Shown here in pieces: positions 1 through 4,832 of a stretch of DNA of 9,106 bases. This stretch comes from a bacterium (GTDB taxonomy: Bacteria; Bacteroidota; Bacteroidia; Bacteroidales; Bacteroidaceae): positions 1 to 9,106 of the forward strand of contig SFQP01000040.1 of the NCBI GenBank assembly GCA_004562975.1, given 5' to 3'. How positions within the stretch are numbered: position 1 is the stretch's first letter; every line of letters starts with the position of its first letter. The notes beneath the pieces were generated by a model, which saw nothing but the letters and a program-made list of their open reading frames with translations, had not been told where the DNA came from and ran no database searches. Made by a program: the position numbers and the translations under genes.

Positions 1-2
1 CA

Positions 3-83
3 ACAAAACGCGGCGAAAAGCAAATCGGCGCCGGAGGACGCAAAATGGCAAAATCCGTAAAAAAGGAAAATGGCGGCGGGTAG
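3..83 (+). CDS. possible C-terminal tail of a small basic protein (partial)
   Basis: An open frame enters from the left edge and stops with TAG at 81-83, two bases before a strong hairpin. The visible 26 residues are rich in Lys and Gly (segments KRGEKQIGAGGRK and KSVKKENGGG), which resembles the basic tail of a small nucleic-acid-binding protein such as an HU-like protein. This frame is preferred over the other two open ones because its stop sits directly against the hairpin, as expected for the end of a transcription unit. The frame starting at base 1 stops at 60, and the frame starting at base 2 runs through both hairpins to 188. With only the tail visible, no function is assigned. Confidence 0.3.
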   Translation, partial: TKRGEKQIGAGGRKMAKSVKKENGGG

Positions 84-84
84 T

Positions 85-110
85 AGTGCCATGTCCATTG
101 ACGTGGCACT
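85..110. terminator. strong hairpin, probable terminator
   Basis: AGTGCCATGTC (85-95) pairs with GACGTGGCACT (100-110) over 11 positions, with one G-U wobble and a CATT loop. It directly follows the TAG at 81-83. No long T tract follows, so it is either a weak intrinsic terminator or an mRNA-stabilising 3' structure. Confidence 0.5.
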
Positions 111-118
111 CAGTTCTT

Positions 119-138
119 GTCGCGGAGCCAGCCGCGAC
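119..138. terminator. second tandem hairpin
   Basis: GTCGCGG (119-125) pairs perfectly with CCGCGAC (132-138) around the six-base loop AGCCAG. A short T-rich stretch (CTTATCTTTT) follows at 141-150, which suits termination of rightward transcription. Together with 85-110 it forms a double hairpin that separates the left-edge gene from the peptidase gene. From 151 to the promoter at about 313 I see no convincing gene: the 67-residue frame at 117-320 is arginine- and cysteine-rich, lacks a family resemblance and runs through this hairpin. Confidence 0.45.
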
Positions 139-312
139 GCCTTATCTTTTCCGCAGGAACGCGGCTGTGCCGGGAATGTCGCGCTGATTTTTATCGTTCA
201 AGATTGTCCCATAAAGGGTGTATCAAACATAGGCAGAACATGAGAGCATGCTGCATCTGTCAGCCGGTAATGAACAGAATCTGTAGTACTCACGAAATTT
301 TTCAAAACGCAA

Positions 313-348
313 CTGCATGACATACAAATTTTATTACCTTTGCGACTA
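313..348 (+). promoter_or_regulatory. Bacteroidota-type promoter of the S41 peptidase gene
   Basis: TACCTTTG at 335-342 matches the Bacteroidota -7 consensus TAnnTTTG. A CTG at 313-315, 19 bases upstream, is a weak stand-in for the TTG -33 element. The expected transcription start near 346 gives a leader of about 23 bases that ends in an A-rich stretch before the ATG at 369, with no Shine-Dalgarno sequence. Confidence 0.6.
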
Positions 349-368
349 ATCCCCTTAAACAAAAGTGT

Positions 369-2015
369 ATGAAACGCAAAGCAGTTTTTCTCACCGCGTG
401 CTTCATGGCGGCATCAGCAGCCGCGCATGTAGCGCCCCTTACAAAAGATACCCTCAAGACCAATGAGGACAATGTGGCCGTATGGCTCGATGGAAAGCAA
501 GTGGAGGGCGGTTGGAACGTTCTGTACGGAAACGAGATAGATCCTCTTGAAACGAAGGCACGCGAGGTGGTCTTCGCCTCCGACATCGACACCCTCGCCA
601 TCACCCTGGACCGCACGTGGCAGAGCAAGGACTTTATCATCGTCTCGGCCGATGGCAAGAAGGGGCCCGTCCGAGTGACCCGTATGTCCGACAATATATA
701 CGAAGATCCCAATCCCCTGCTGCTGAAACGCGCGTCGAGCGGACTGCTGAGCAAAGAGCAGGCCGACTTCGACATCCGTGCCCTTATTTATGCCGTGAGC
801 GAAATCCATCCCTCCATGTTCTCCGTGTGCAGTCAGGTCGATTTCTTCCGAGCGGTGGACAACACCATCGCGACGCTGCCCGATTCACTCAGCACGATGG
901 AACTGTACAGACGAGCAGCCCCGTTGCTGGCCATGCTTGGCGACGGACATACCAACCTCAGCTTTCCGTTCGACGACGTGTTTACGGCCGATCTGAAACG
1001 TATGCCCTTCATGGTGGATGTGCAGAGCAACAAGACGCTGGTCTGCAGCGCAAGCATGGACTCCATCATCCCGCGTGGAGCCAAGATTATCAGCATCAAC
1101 GGCGTACCCGTCGAAACGATGGTCACCGCCATGTTGCCCTATGTCTCCGGCGAATCGGAAGCCTTCCGCGTGGCGCGAGTAGATAGGTCATTTCCCGCCT
1201 TGCGTCATATGCTTTATCCCGCCGACGCCTTCGACGTGGTCTATCTGCCCGTTGGTGAGAAGAACCCCCGGACGGTAACTTATCCGGCCACACTCTTCGG
1301 TGAATTAAAACGACGCATGCCCGCCATCCCTCAGGCCGCGCCAAACCAGCCCTATTCATTTACGATAGACAAGAAGCGGAATGTGGCCATTATGGACTTC
1401 CGTTCGTTCATGGACGCGAAGAAAATGGAAGTCTTTGCCGATTCCATGTTTCGCGAATTCCGCCGGCAGGGCATTGCCAATCTGATCATCGACCTGCGGG
1501 ACAACGGCGGTGGCAATAGCAGCGTCGGTGACGTCCTGCTCCGCTACCTCTCGGCAGTACCCTTTCTCCAGATGGACAAGGCTCTGGTGCGTATCTCCCC
1601 GCTGACCCGCAAGTTGAAGGGCTACGACAGCATTGACCCGATGTTCACATTGTATGAATTTACCGAAGACCAGTACCTCACGCCCCGTACTAAAGAGGAA
1701 GGTCATTACGACGGCCGCGTCTTTCTCCTGACGTCCAACATCACCTTCTCCGCAGCCGGCAGTTTTGCGTGGACGTTCAAGGCCTGTGGTATGGGTACGG
1801 TCGTCGGCGAGGAGACCGGCGGCATGAATGTGTCGTATGGTGACAACATCTACTATCGTCTGCCCGTTTCCGGTCTGACATGCTCCATTTCCCATAAGCG
1901 TTTTTGGCAGTTTCATGCCGACGAGCGCAACATACATGGCACCATCCCCGATATTGCCGTTCCGGCGGCCGACGCCCTCGATGTAGCCTTGAAGGCCGTC
2001 GAGAAGAAGCGGTGA
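369..2015 (+). CDS. secreted S41-family serine peptidase
   Basis: The 548-residue product starts with a signal peptide (MKRKAVFLTACFMAASAAA, residues 1-19), so it should act in the periplasm or at the cell surface. A PDZ-like stretch (GAKIISINGVPV, about 237-248) precedes the S41 peptidase core: IIDLRDNGGG (373-382), then a segment with TFSAAGSFA (459-467), where Ser461 is the likely nucleophile, and GEETGG (480-485). LGDGHTNLSF (190-199) is also typical of this family. S41 enzymes (CtpA/tail-specific protease group) cleave exposed C-termini; the substrate here is unknown. The general-base lysine is not evident by eye. The start is chosen because the signal peptide begins there and a promoter lies just upstream. 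It is monocistronic, closed by the terminator at 2084-2127, and is ordinary host chromosome flanking the element. Family assignment is secure, the exact role is not. Confidence 0.93.
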   Translation: MKRKAVFLTACFMAASAAAHVAPLTKDTLKTNEDNVAVWLDGKQVEGGWNVLYGNEIDPLETKAREVVFASDIDTLAITLDRTWQSKDFIIVSADGKKGPVRVTRMSDNIYEDPNPLLLKRASSGLLSKEQADFDIRALIYAVSEIHPSMFSVCSQVDFFRAVDNTIATLPDSLSTMELYRRAAPLLAMLGDGHTNLSFPFDDVFTADLKRMPFMVDVQSNKTLVCSASMDSIIPRGAKIISINGVPVETMVTAMLPYVSGESEAFRVARVDRSFPALRHMLYPADAFDVVYLPVGEKNPRTVTYPATLFGELKRRMPAIPQAAPNQPYSFTIDKKRNVAIMDFRSFMDAKKMEVFADSMFREFRRQGIANLIIDLRDNGGGNSSVGDVLLRYLSAVPFLQMDKALVRISPLTRKLKGYDSIDPMFTLYEFTEDQYLTPRTKEEGHYDGRVFLLTSNITFSAAGSFAWTFKACGMGTVVGEETGGMNVSYGDNIYYRLPVSGLTCSISHKRFWQFHADERNIHGTIPDIAVPAADALDVALKAVEKKR

Positions 2016-2083
2016 GAAGTGGCGGCGAAATATTCTCCCAGTCTTCAAGAGAACGAATAGTTTGATAGAATATCCTACGAAGG

Positions 2084-2127
2084 AAAAGAGTTGGCCAGCA
2101 ATCACAATGTTGCTGTCCAACTCTTTT
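2084..2127. terminator. bidirectional intrinsic terminator
   Basis: AAAAGAGTTGG (2084-2094) pairs with CCAACTCTTTT (2117-2127). After a C/T mismatch, CAGCAA (2096-2101) pairs with TTGCTG (2110-2115) around an eight-base loop. A run of A on one side and T on the other lets it terminate in both directions: rightward transcripts of the peptidase gene and leftward transcripts of the tRNA-Pro locus. Confidence 0.88.
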
Positions 2128-2135
2128 GCCGTATG

Positions 2136-2180
2136 TCGGGGCGACAGGATTCGAACCTGCGACACCCTGCTCCCAAAGCA
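2136..2180 (-). other. 3' half of tRNA-Pro(UGG): element attachment-site scar
   Basis: Read on the minus strand, this holds the anticodon loop TTTGGGA (anticodon TGG, proline), the 3' anticodon stem GCAGG, a T arm with the loop TTCGAAT, the acceptor strand CGCCCCG and discriminator A at 2136; CCA is not encoded. Upstream on the minus strand (above 2180) the sequence does not supply the pairing 5' anticodon stem, D arm or 5' acceptor strand, so this is only a half tRNA. Such fragments are left at one end of phages and integrative elements that insert into tRNA 3' ends. Since the tRNA 3' end points left, the host lies at lower coordinates and the element at higher coordinates; an intact tRNA-Pro is predicted at the other end, outside the window. 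Confidence 0.85.
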
Positions 2181-2225
2181 ACGCCGACTTCATAGGAAGA
2201 GGCTGTATTTTAACTTGTTTATACT

Positions 2226-2588
2226 TTATAAATTATCAATTGCAGGTTTTTTGCAGGTTTTTCCTGTCAAATCGTAATACATTCGGACGGCGGCATCTGT
2301 GCAGAATGCTTCTGCCCATGTCTTGAAGTCGTATTCAAGTCCGCTAACCTCATCGAGGTATGGCGTTTCCCAAAGGTCGGACAGCGAAGCGTAGGCTTCT
2401 GCCGGATCGTTGCCGTATGCGTCCACCACTTCCGTTCCGTATTGCTCAACGAGTATATTTTCCCAGTCGCTTTGCTCGCAACCAGGATTGAGACGCAACA
2501 CCTCGAACGCTGCGGATTTCAGTTCATCCAGCGTCTCGTCATTGGTGCTGAACTCTCTCATCATGTCGTCAAAATCTACTTGTGTCAT
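2226..2588 (-). CDS. very acidic 120-residue protein of unknown function
   Basis: I do not recognise this protein. It starts at the ATG at 2588 (MTQVDFDDMM) rather than at the upstream ATG at 2618, because the longer form would run across the promoter and start of the divergent gene. By count it has 27 Asp/Glu and 8 Lys/Arg residues, a net charge near -19 over 120 residues. Aromatic and acidic residues are interspersed in the second half (for example LEYDFKTWAEAF). It is the element gene nearest the attachment scar. Small, strongly acidic phage proteins are sometimes DNA mimics that block restriction or other DNA-binding defences, but no known mimic family (Ocr, ArdA) can be read here. The last codons lie in the tandem 11-bp repeat. 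Confidence 0.7.
   Translation of the reverse strand: MTQVDFDDMMREFSTNDETLDELKSAAFEVLRLNPGCEQSDWENILVEQYGTEVVDAYGNDPAEAYASLSDLWETPYLDEVSGLEYDFKTWAEAFCTDAAVRMYYDLTGKTCKKPAIDNL
2240..2261. repeat. tandem 11-bp repeat near the attachment site
   Basis: TTGCAGGTTTT occurs twice head to tail (2240-2250 and 2251-2261), about 60 bp inside the element from the tRNA scar and within the 3' end of the leftward gene. Short direct repeats at this distance from a tRNA core are how tyrosine integrases arrange arm-type binding sites; that role is an inference. Confidence 0.6.
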
Positions 2589-2604
2589 AACACAAAACAT
2601 AAAA

Positions 2605-2638
2605 CTTTTCCTTGGCAATTCAGGATTATCTTTGCGGC
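2605..2638 (+). promoter_or_regulatory. leaderless-type promoter for the gene at 2639
   Basis: TATCTTTG at 2627-2634 is a perfect TAnnTTTG -7 box; the -33 element is weak (CTT at 2605-2607). Transcription should start within a few bases of the ATG at 2639, so the mRNA would have almost no leader. The same 50-bp gap must hold the start of the divergent gene at 2588. Confidence 0.6.
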
Positions 2639-2893
2639 ATGAAAGAATACTGGTATCTCAGAGAGGGAGACTTTCTCCCCGAACCCATCGACTCCATCTG
2701 CAAGAGCTGGAAGCGGTCTCGCCGCTCCGTCGTGGAGTTCCTTTCGGCAAGCGCGAACATCTTCACATCAAGGGAGGATGCGGAGGAAGCGTCACGTATT
2801 GTACGTGCTGCACTCATCGCTCATCAAGTACGTCGAGGACTAATCGCAGAAATTAGTACTGCCGTTGATATTCCTCCCTACGAGGACGGCTGA
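2639..2893 (+). CDS. small protein of unknown function (84 residues)
   Basis: I do not recognise this protein. The start at 2639 (MKEYWYLREGDFL) is chosen over the ATG at 2612 because a perfect -7 box sits five bases upstream and would lie inside the longer reading. The sequence has a basic patch (KSWKRSRR, about residues 22-29) followed by predicted helices (REDAEEASRIVRAALIAHQVRRG) and ends in PPYEDG; the basic patch could touch nucleic acid. It is divergent from the acidic gene at 2226-2588 and its last 41 bases overlap the 3' end of the opposing gene at 2853-3050. It is isolated as a single-gene unit, in the manner of phage cargo genes. Confidence 0.65.
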   Translation: MKEYWYLREGDFLPEPIDSICKSWKRSRRSVVEFLSASANIFTSREDAEEASRIVRAALIAHQVRRGLIAEISTAVDIPPYEDG

Positions 2894-3050
2894 CGCCCCT
2901 GCTCTCCATTTCCGCATGGTCAAGCGCTCCGTTCACCTTGGCGAGTTCCACCGCATAGCGTATGAAACGCTTTATGTCTCTCTCATGTGCACTGTCGGGG
3001 TGTGCGGATAGCCAATGATCCTTCAGCTCGTTAATATCTTTCAGTTCCAT
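2853..3050 (-). CDS. small helical protein of unknown function (65 residues)
   Basis: I do not recognise this protein. It is highly charged and reads as mostly helical (MELKDINELKDHWLSAHPDS, then HERDIKRFIRYAVELAKVNGALDHAEME), with an arginine-rich tail ending QRQY. On the minus strand TAGATTGA lies just before the start, a 7-of-8 match to the Bacteroidota -7 box, so its message may also be nearly leaderless. It converges on and overlaps the 2639 gene by 41 bases and is divergent from the 3089 gene across only 38 bases. The regular pattern with its neighbours favours a real gene, but the short length leaves doubt. Confidence 0.55.
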   Translation of the reverse strand: MELKDINELKDHWLSAHPDSAHERDIKRFIRYAVELAKVNGALDHAEMESRGVSRPRREEYQRQY

Positions 3051-3088
3051 ATCTCAATCTAAATTTTGCATGCTACCATTGCAGGCGT

Positions 3089-3346
3089 ATGAAATACAAT
3101 ATCGCAAATACCACTAAGGAGCTTGACAGCCGCGATGCTGCGCTTCTGACCCAAAGGCTTGTGCCTTTAGCACGCCTGTATCGTGACATCTACGACACTC
3201 TACATTACGGCAAAATGCAACGTGAGGCACAGGAGCGTCTGGAAAGTGCGCTTGGTCGGCTTTCCGATGATATGGTACGGCAGCTGCTGTGCTTCATCGA
3301 CGAGAACCCTTTTGATATTCCAAGTGAACAGAGTAAGACAGTGTAG
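3089..3346 (+). CDS. small helical protein of unknown function (85 residues)
   Basis: I do not recognise this protein. Residues 10-50 (KELDSRDAALLTQRLVPLAR and on) read as amphipathic helices, followed by a second helical part (RLSDDMVRQLLCFIDE) and a short polar tail. TACCATTG at 3074-3081, seven bases before the ATG, is an imperfect -7 box. Its 3' end overlaps by 53 bases the end of the leftward gene at 3294-3641. No membrane segment or metal-binding cysteine pattern is present. It belongs to the strand-alternating group between the attachment scar and the repressor. Confidence 0.6.
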   Translation: MKYNIANTTKELDSRDAALLTQRLVPLARLYRDIYDTLHYGKMQREAQERLESALGRLSDDMVRQLLCFIDENPFDIPSEQSKTV

Positions 3347-3641
3347 TGTTGCATGTGTAGTGTCCTTTCCTTGACTCCTCACCTTCGCACTTGACGCTGC
3401 CTTTGCTGTCCGTTTCTCCTTCTGTAACCATTCGAGACACTATCGGGAAAAGGTCGAAGCCGTTGCCCGTGCAAGTGTCGTTAATGCAGCAGAACGCAAA
3501 TTCTGCGGAAAAATCGGGCTTGTATTCCGCCCTTCCGCTTTTCGTCATCTTCCCGAAGGCACTGACGTGTGTGATTTGATACTCTATCACTATCCGCTCA
3601 ACCTTTGGGAAGATCTCTTTTATCCTTGTAATATAGCTCAT
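3294..3641 (-). CDS. repressor-coupled protein of unknown function (115 residues)
   Basis: I do not recognise this protein. Its ATG (3641) overlaps the repressor stop as ATGA, so it is translated from the repressor message and should be made in lysogens. It begins MSYITRIKEIFPKVERIVIEY and has a central segment with three close cysteines (FCCINDTC) followed by GNGFDLFPIVSRMV. The C-terminal part is polar and contains two more cysteines. Genes in this position in phages often modulate the repressor, exclude other phages or respond to damage; here that is only inference from position. The 3' end overlaps the opposing gene at 3089-3346 by 53 bases, so transcripts of the two units are antisense to one another. 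Confidence 0.7.
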   Translation of the reverse strand: MSYITRIKEIFPKVERIVIEYQITHVSAFGKMTKSGRAEYKPDFSAEFAFCCINDTCTGNGFDLFPIVSRMVTEGETDSKGSVKCEGEESRKGHYTCNTTLSYSVHLEYQKGSRR

Positions 3642-4003
3642 TTCTTCATCAGTATTTGTATCGTACGTTCCTTCTCGTTTAGAAGGTTCTCTTTCTCCTC
3701 CAGCAGCTTCTCCAAGAAGTGCACACGTTCTTGAAGCACATTACTGTCTCCTTGCGTGACTGTGCTTTGTATGGCCGCCACGCTGTTATCACCAGAAGCT
3801 ACTGCTTTATTCCCTTCGGATGGATAGAAGAAGGACATATCCACGCCAAGAACATTTGCTATACGTTCAAGTGTCCCACTCTTTACGTCAGCTGCGTTAA
3901 ACGTAGAGTTGATTGCTTGCGGAGAGATACCTATCTTTTCCGCAATGGCAGAAGCAGGAATACCCTGTTTCGCGAGTTTGTCTTTTAATTCCTTTCCTGT
4001 CAT
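3638..4003 (-). CDS. XRE-family phage repressor with C-terminal coiled coil
   Basis: The 121-residue protein carries an N-terminal helix-turn-helix of the XRE/Cro-CI type (about residues 5-58; core ASAIAEKIGISPQAINSTFN at 17-36), a typical GVDMSFFYPSE segment after it, a polar linker (about 66-87), and a long helical stretch (LQERVHFLEKLLEEKENLLN at 90-109 and on to 119) with heptad-spaced leucines likely to be a dimerising coiled coil. It lacks the LexA-like self-cleavage domain of lambda CI, so induction would need another route, for example a partner or antirepressor. It is transcribed leftward, away from the early genes, and is the likely repressor of the rightward promoter at 4084-4114. 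Its own promoter is unclear: TATATTTA (minus strand, 4061-4054) is a weak candidate. Confidence 0.88.
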   Translation of the reverse strand: MTGKELKDKLAKQGIPASAIAEKIGISPQAINSTFNAADVKSGTLERIANVLGVDMSFFYPSEGNKAVASGDNSVAAIQSTVTQGDSNVLQERVHFLEKLLEEKENLLNEKERTIQILMKK

Positions 4004-4018
4004 GATTCTTAGCTCTTA

Positions 4019-4031
4019 AAGGTGTGACCTT
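4019..4031. promoter_or_regulatory. candidate repressor operator O1
   Basis: AAGGTGTGACCTT is a perfect dyad with 5-bp arms (AAGGT/ACCTT) around GTG. It lies 16 bp upstream of the repressor start, suited to autoregulation. A near copy followed by the same TTGTTTG context occurs at 4074. Confidence 0.55.
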
Positions 4032-4072
4032 GTTTGTTTAATGTTAATGATTGTAAATATATAGCATAAATT

Positions 4073-4086
4073 CAAGGTCTGACTTG
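4073..4086. promoter_or_regulatory. candidate repressor operator O2
   Basis: CAAGGTCTGACTTG repeats O1 with one substitution and one missing base and shares the following TTTG, 55 bp away. Its right end covers the -33 TTG (4084-4086) of the rightward promoter, so binding here would block RNA polymerase. Confidence 0.55.
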
Positions 4087-4114
4087 TTTGATTCAAGTTA
4101 AACCTTTATCTTTG
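4084..4114 (+). promoter_or_regulatory. rightward early promoter (PR-like)
   Basis: TTG at 4084-4086, a 20-base spacer and TATCTTTG at 4107-4114 form a near-ideal Bacteroidota promoter. Transcription should begin near 4118 and run into the early genes from 4213. It is overlapped by the candidate operators at 4073-4086 and 4095-4106. Confidence 0.8.
4095..4106. promoter_or_regulatory. candidate weaker operator O3
   Basis: AAGTTAAACCTT keeps one arm (ACCTT) of the O1 dyad exactly and the other with one change, with a spacer shorter by one base. It fills the space between the -33 and -7 boxes of the rightward promoter. Confidence 0.35.
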
Positions 4115-4117
4115 CCC

Positions 4118-4212
4118 CCGAAAGTTGATTATTCGAATTGCAAGATGCTCTGTTTTAATCGACAAATATAACAATTTTAGTTGCAATAAACGAATAAATA
4201 AAATAAACAAAA
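4118..4212 (+). promoter_or_regulatory. AT-rich early 5' leader with long-range stem
   Basis: The predicted leader of about 95 bases contains TTATTCG-AA-TTGC at 4129-4141, complementary to GCAA-TAAA-CGAATAA at 4183-4197 (7 bp plus 4 bp with an internal loop, apical loop about 41 bases). The last 15 bases before the ATG are almost only A and T, the usual substitute for a Shine-Dalgarno sequence in Bacteroidota. Whether the stem regulates translation or transcription is unknown. Confidence 0.4.
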
Positions 4213-4428
4213 ATGGCATTTGAAGTAAAACGCAAGACTGCGGTCATCGCAACGGACAGCCTGCTGACCCTCGCAAATGGCGAAACAGTAGAAGTGGCAT
4301 GTACCGAGTTCGCACCGCTCCAGACCGTATATAGTGCTGCCTCTCGCCTCAACGCAAGAGCAGGCTTTAAGGAGTTCGAGATTTCTACGCCTGACAATGG
4401 CGCACACATCATCATCAAGCGCAACTGA
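4213..4428 (+). CDS. first early gene, Cro-position protein of unknown function (71 residues)
   Basis: This is the first gene behind the rightward promoter, where lambdoid phages carry cro. I see no helix-turn-helix in it: the sequence alternates short strand-like runs (EVKRKTAVIA, GETVEVACTE, FKEFEIST, HIIIKRN) with one helical piece (QTVYSAASRLNARAG), which suggests a small alpha/beta or mostly beta fold. It is basic at both ends. The start follows an A-rich leader. It is separated by one base from the next ATG, so the two are very likely co-translated. The function is not recognised; a DNA-binding regulator of the ribbon type is one possibility but is not shown. Confidence 0.8.
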   Translation: MAFEVKRKTAVIATDSLLTLANGETVEVACTEFAPLQTVYSAASRLNARAGFKEFEISTPDNGAHIIIKRN

Positions 4429-4429
4429 T

Positions 4430-4552
4430 ATGACGGCTACCAGGACTAACCGGTACTGCGCTGCATGTTCCAAGGCGTACAATGGTGTCAACGGACGTTA
4501 CTGCAACCTGCTGCACCGCTATGTCGAGTATGACAAGGAACCAGCGTGCTGA
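4430..4552 (+). CDS. four-cysteine mini-protein, probable zinc-binding (40 residues)
   Basis: The ATG at 4430 follows the previous stop by one base. The 40-residue product reads MTATRTNRYCAACSKAYNGV at its start and has cysteines in the pattern C-x2-C, about 11 residues, C, about 14 residues, C, with the last cysteine as the final residue. The CxxC plus two further cysteines, the NGRYC motif and the following RYVEY are of a kind I associate with small Cys-rich proteins in Bacteroidales phages; that link is from memory, not a search. A longer frame opening at 4334 overlaps the upstream gene and is not needed. Zinc binding is inferred from spacing only. Confidence 0.65.
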   Translation: MTATRTNRYCAACSKAYNGVNGRYCNLLHRYVEYDKEPAC

Positions 4553-4600
4553 ATGCTTTAAGGATAAAAAGCAAATAAACTGAAAAGGAGATTAGAAATT

Positions 4601-4810
4601 ATGATTGACGTGAGAACCAAAATTGAGAAGCTTAGAGACGAGCGTAACAAGCGTATCTGCGAGAGTTATGTGAAAATGTCGCAAGAGTTGCCCAACTGTT
4701 CAGCGAACCGCATCATCACGGTGATTGCCGAGCAGGAGGGGATGACTATCCCGGGCGTGAAGCATGTGCTCATTGCCAACGGTGAGTATAAGACGAGAAA
4801 CAGAAAGTAA
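4601..4810 (+). CDS. small helix-turn-helix-like protein (69 residues)
   Basis: The N-terminal half is a charged helix (TKIEKLRDERNKRICESYVK). The second half (SANRIITVIAEQEGMTIPGV, residues 34-53, on to HVLIANGEY) looks like a helix-turn-helix, with the second helix in the position of a recognition helix, followed by a basic tail. It is likely a small DNA-binding protein, perhaps a regulator. AAGGAG at 4585-4590, 10 bases before the ATG, is a Shine-Dalgarno-like site, unusual for this host group. It lies between the Cys-rich mini-protein and a second DNA-binding gene, in the early operon. The exact family is not recognised. Confidence 0.75.
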   Translation: MIDVRTKIEKLRDERNKRICESYVKMSQELPNCSANRIITVIAEQEGMTIPGVKHVLIANGEYKTRNRK

Positions 4811-4819
4811 CATTTAAGA

Positions 4820-4826
4820 AAGGAGG
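4820..4826 (+). promoter_or_regulatory. strong Shine-Dalgarno sequence
   Basis: AAGGAGG lies six bases before the ATG at 4833, an ideal canonical ribosome binding site. Bacteroidota genes seldom use one, so it fixes the start of the downstream gene and marks the pair at 4601 and 4833 as unusual. Confidence 0.75.
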
Positions 4827-4832
4827 CAAGAT

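Noticed and set aside
117..320. 67-residue plus-strand frame before the peptidase gene
   Set aside because: It runs through the second hairpin, begins without a leader signal, and is a cysteine/arginine-rich sequence without resemblance to any family.
1356..2165. 269-residue minus-strand frame opposite the peptidase gene
   Set aside because: It is a shadow of the strongly supported S41 gene and extends over the terminator and tRNA scar.
2062..2326. Plus-strand frames containing GDRIRTCDTLLPKQ or GATGFEPATPCSQS
   Set aside because: These are the well-known spurious translations of the antisense strand of a tRNA; the sequence is explained by the tRNA-Pro fragment.
2410..2856. 148-residue plus-strand frame opposite the acidic gene
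   Set aside because: Serine-rich shadow of the minus-strand gene; it lacks a promoter or leader and crosses the -7 box at 2627.
2226..3641. Toxin-antitoxin pair or CRISPR array in the small-gene cassette
   Set aside because: No two genes are co-directional in the usual toxin-antitoxin arrangement apart from the repressor pair, no known toxin motif is visible, and there are no regularly spaced repeats.
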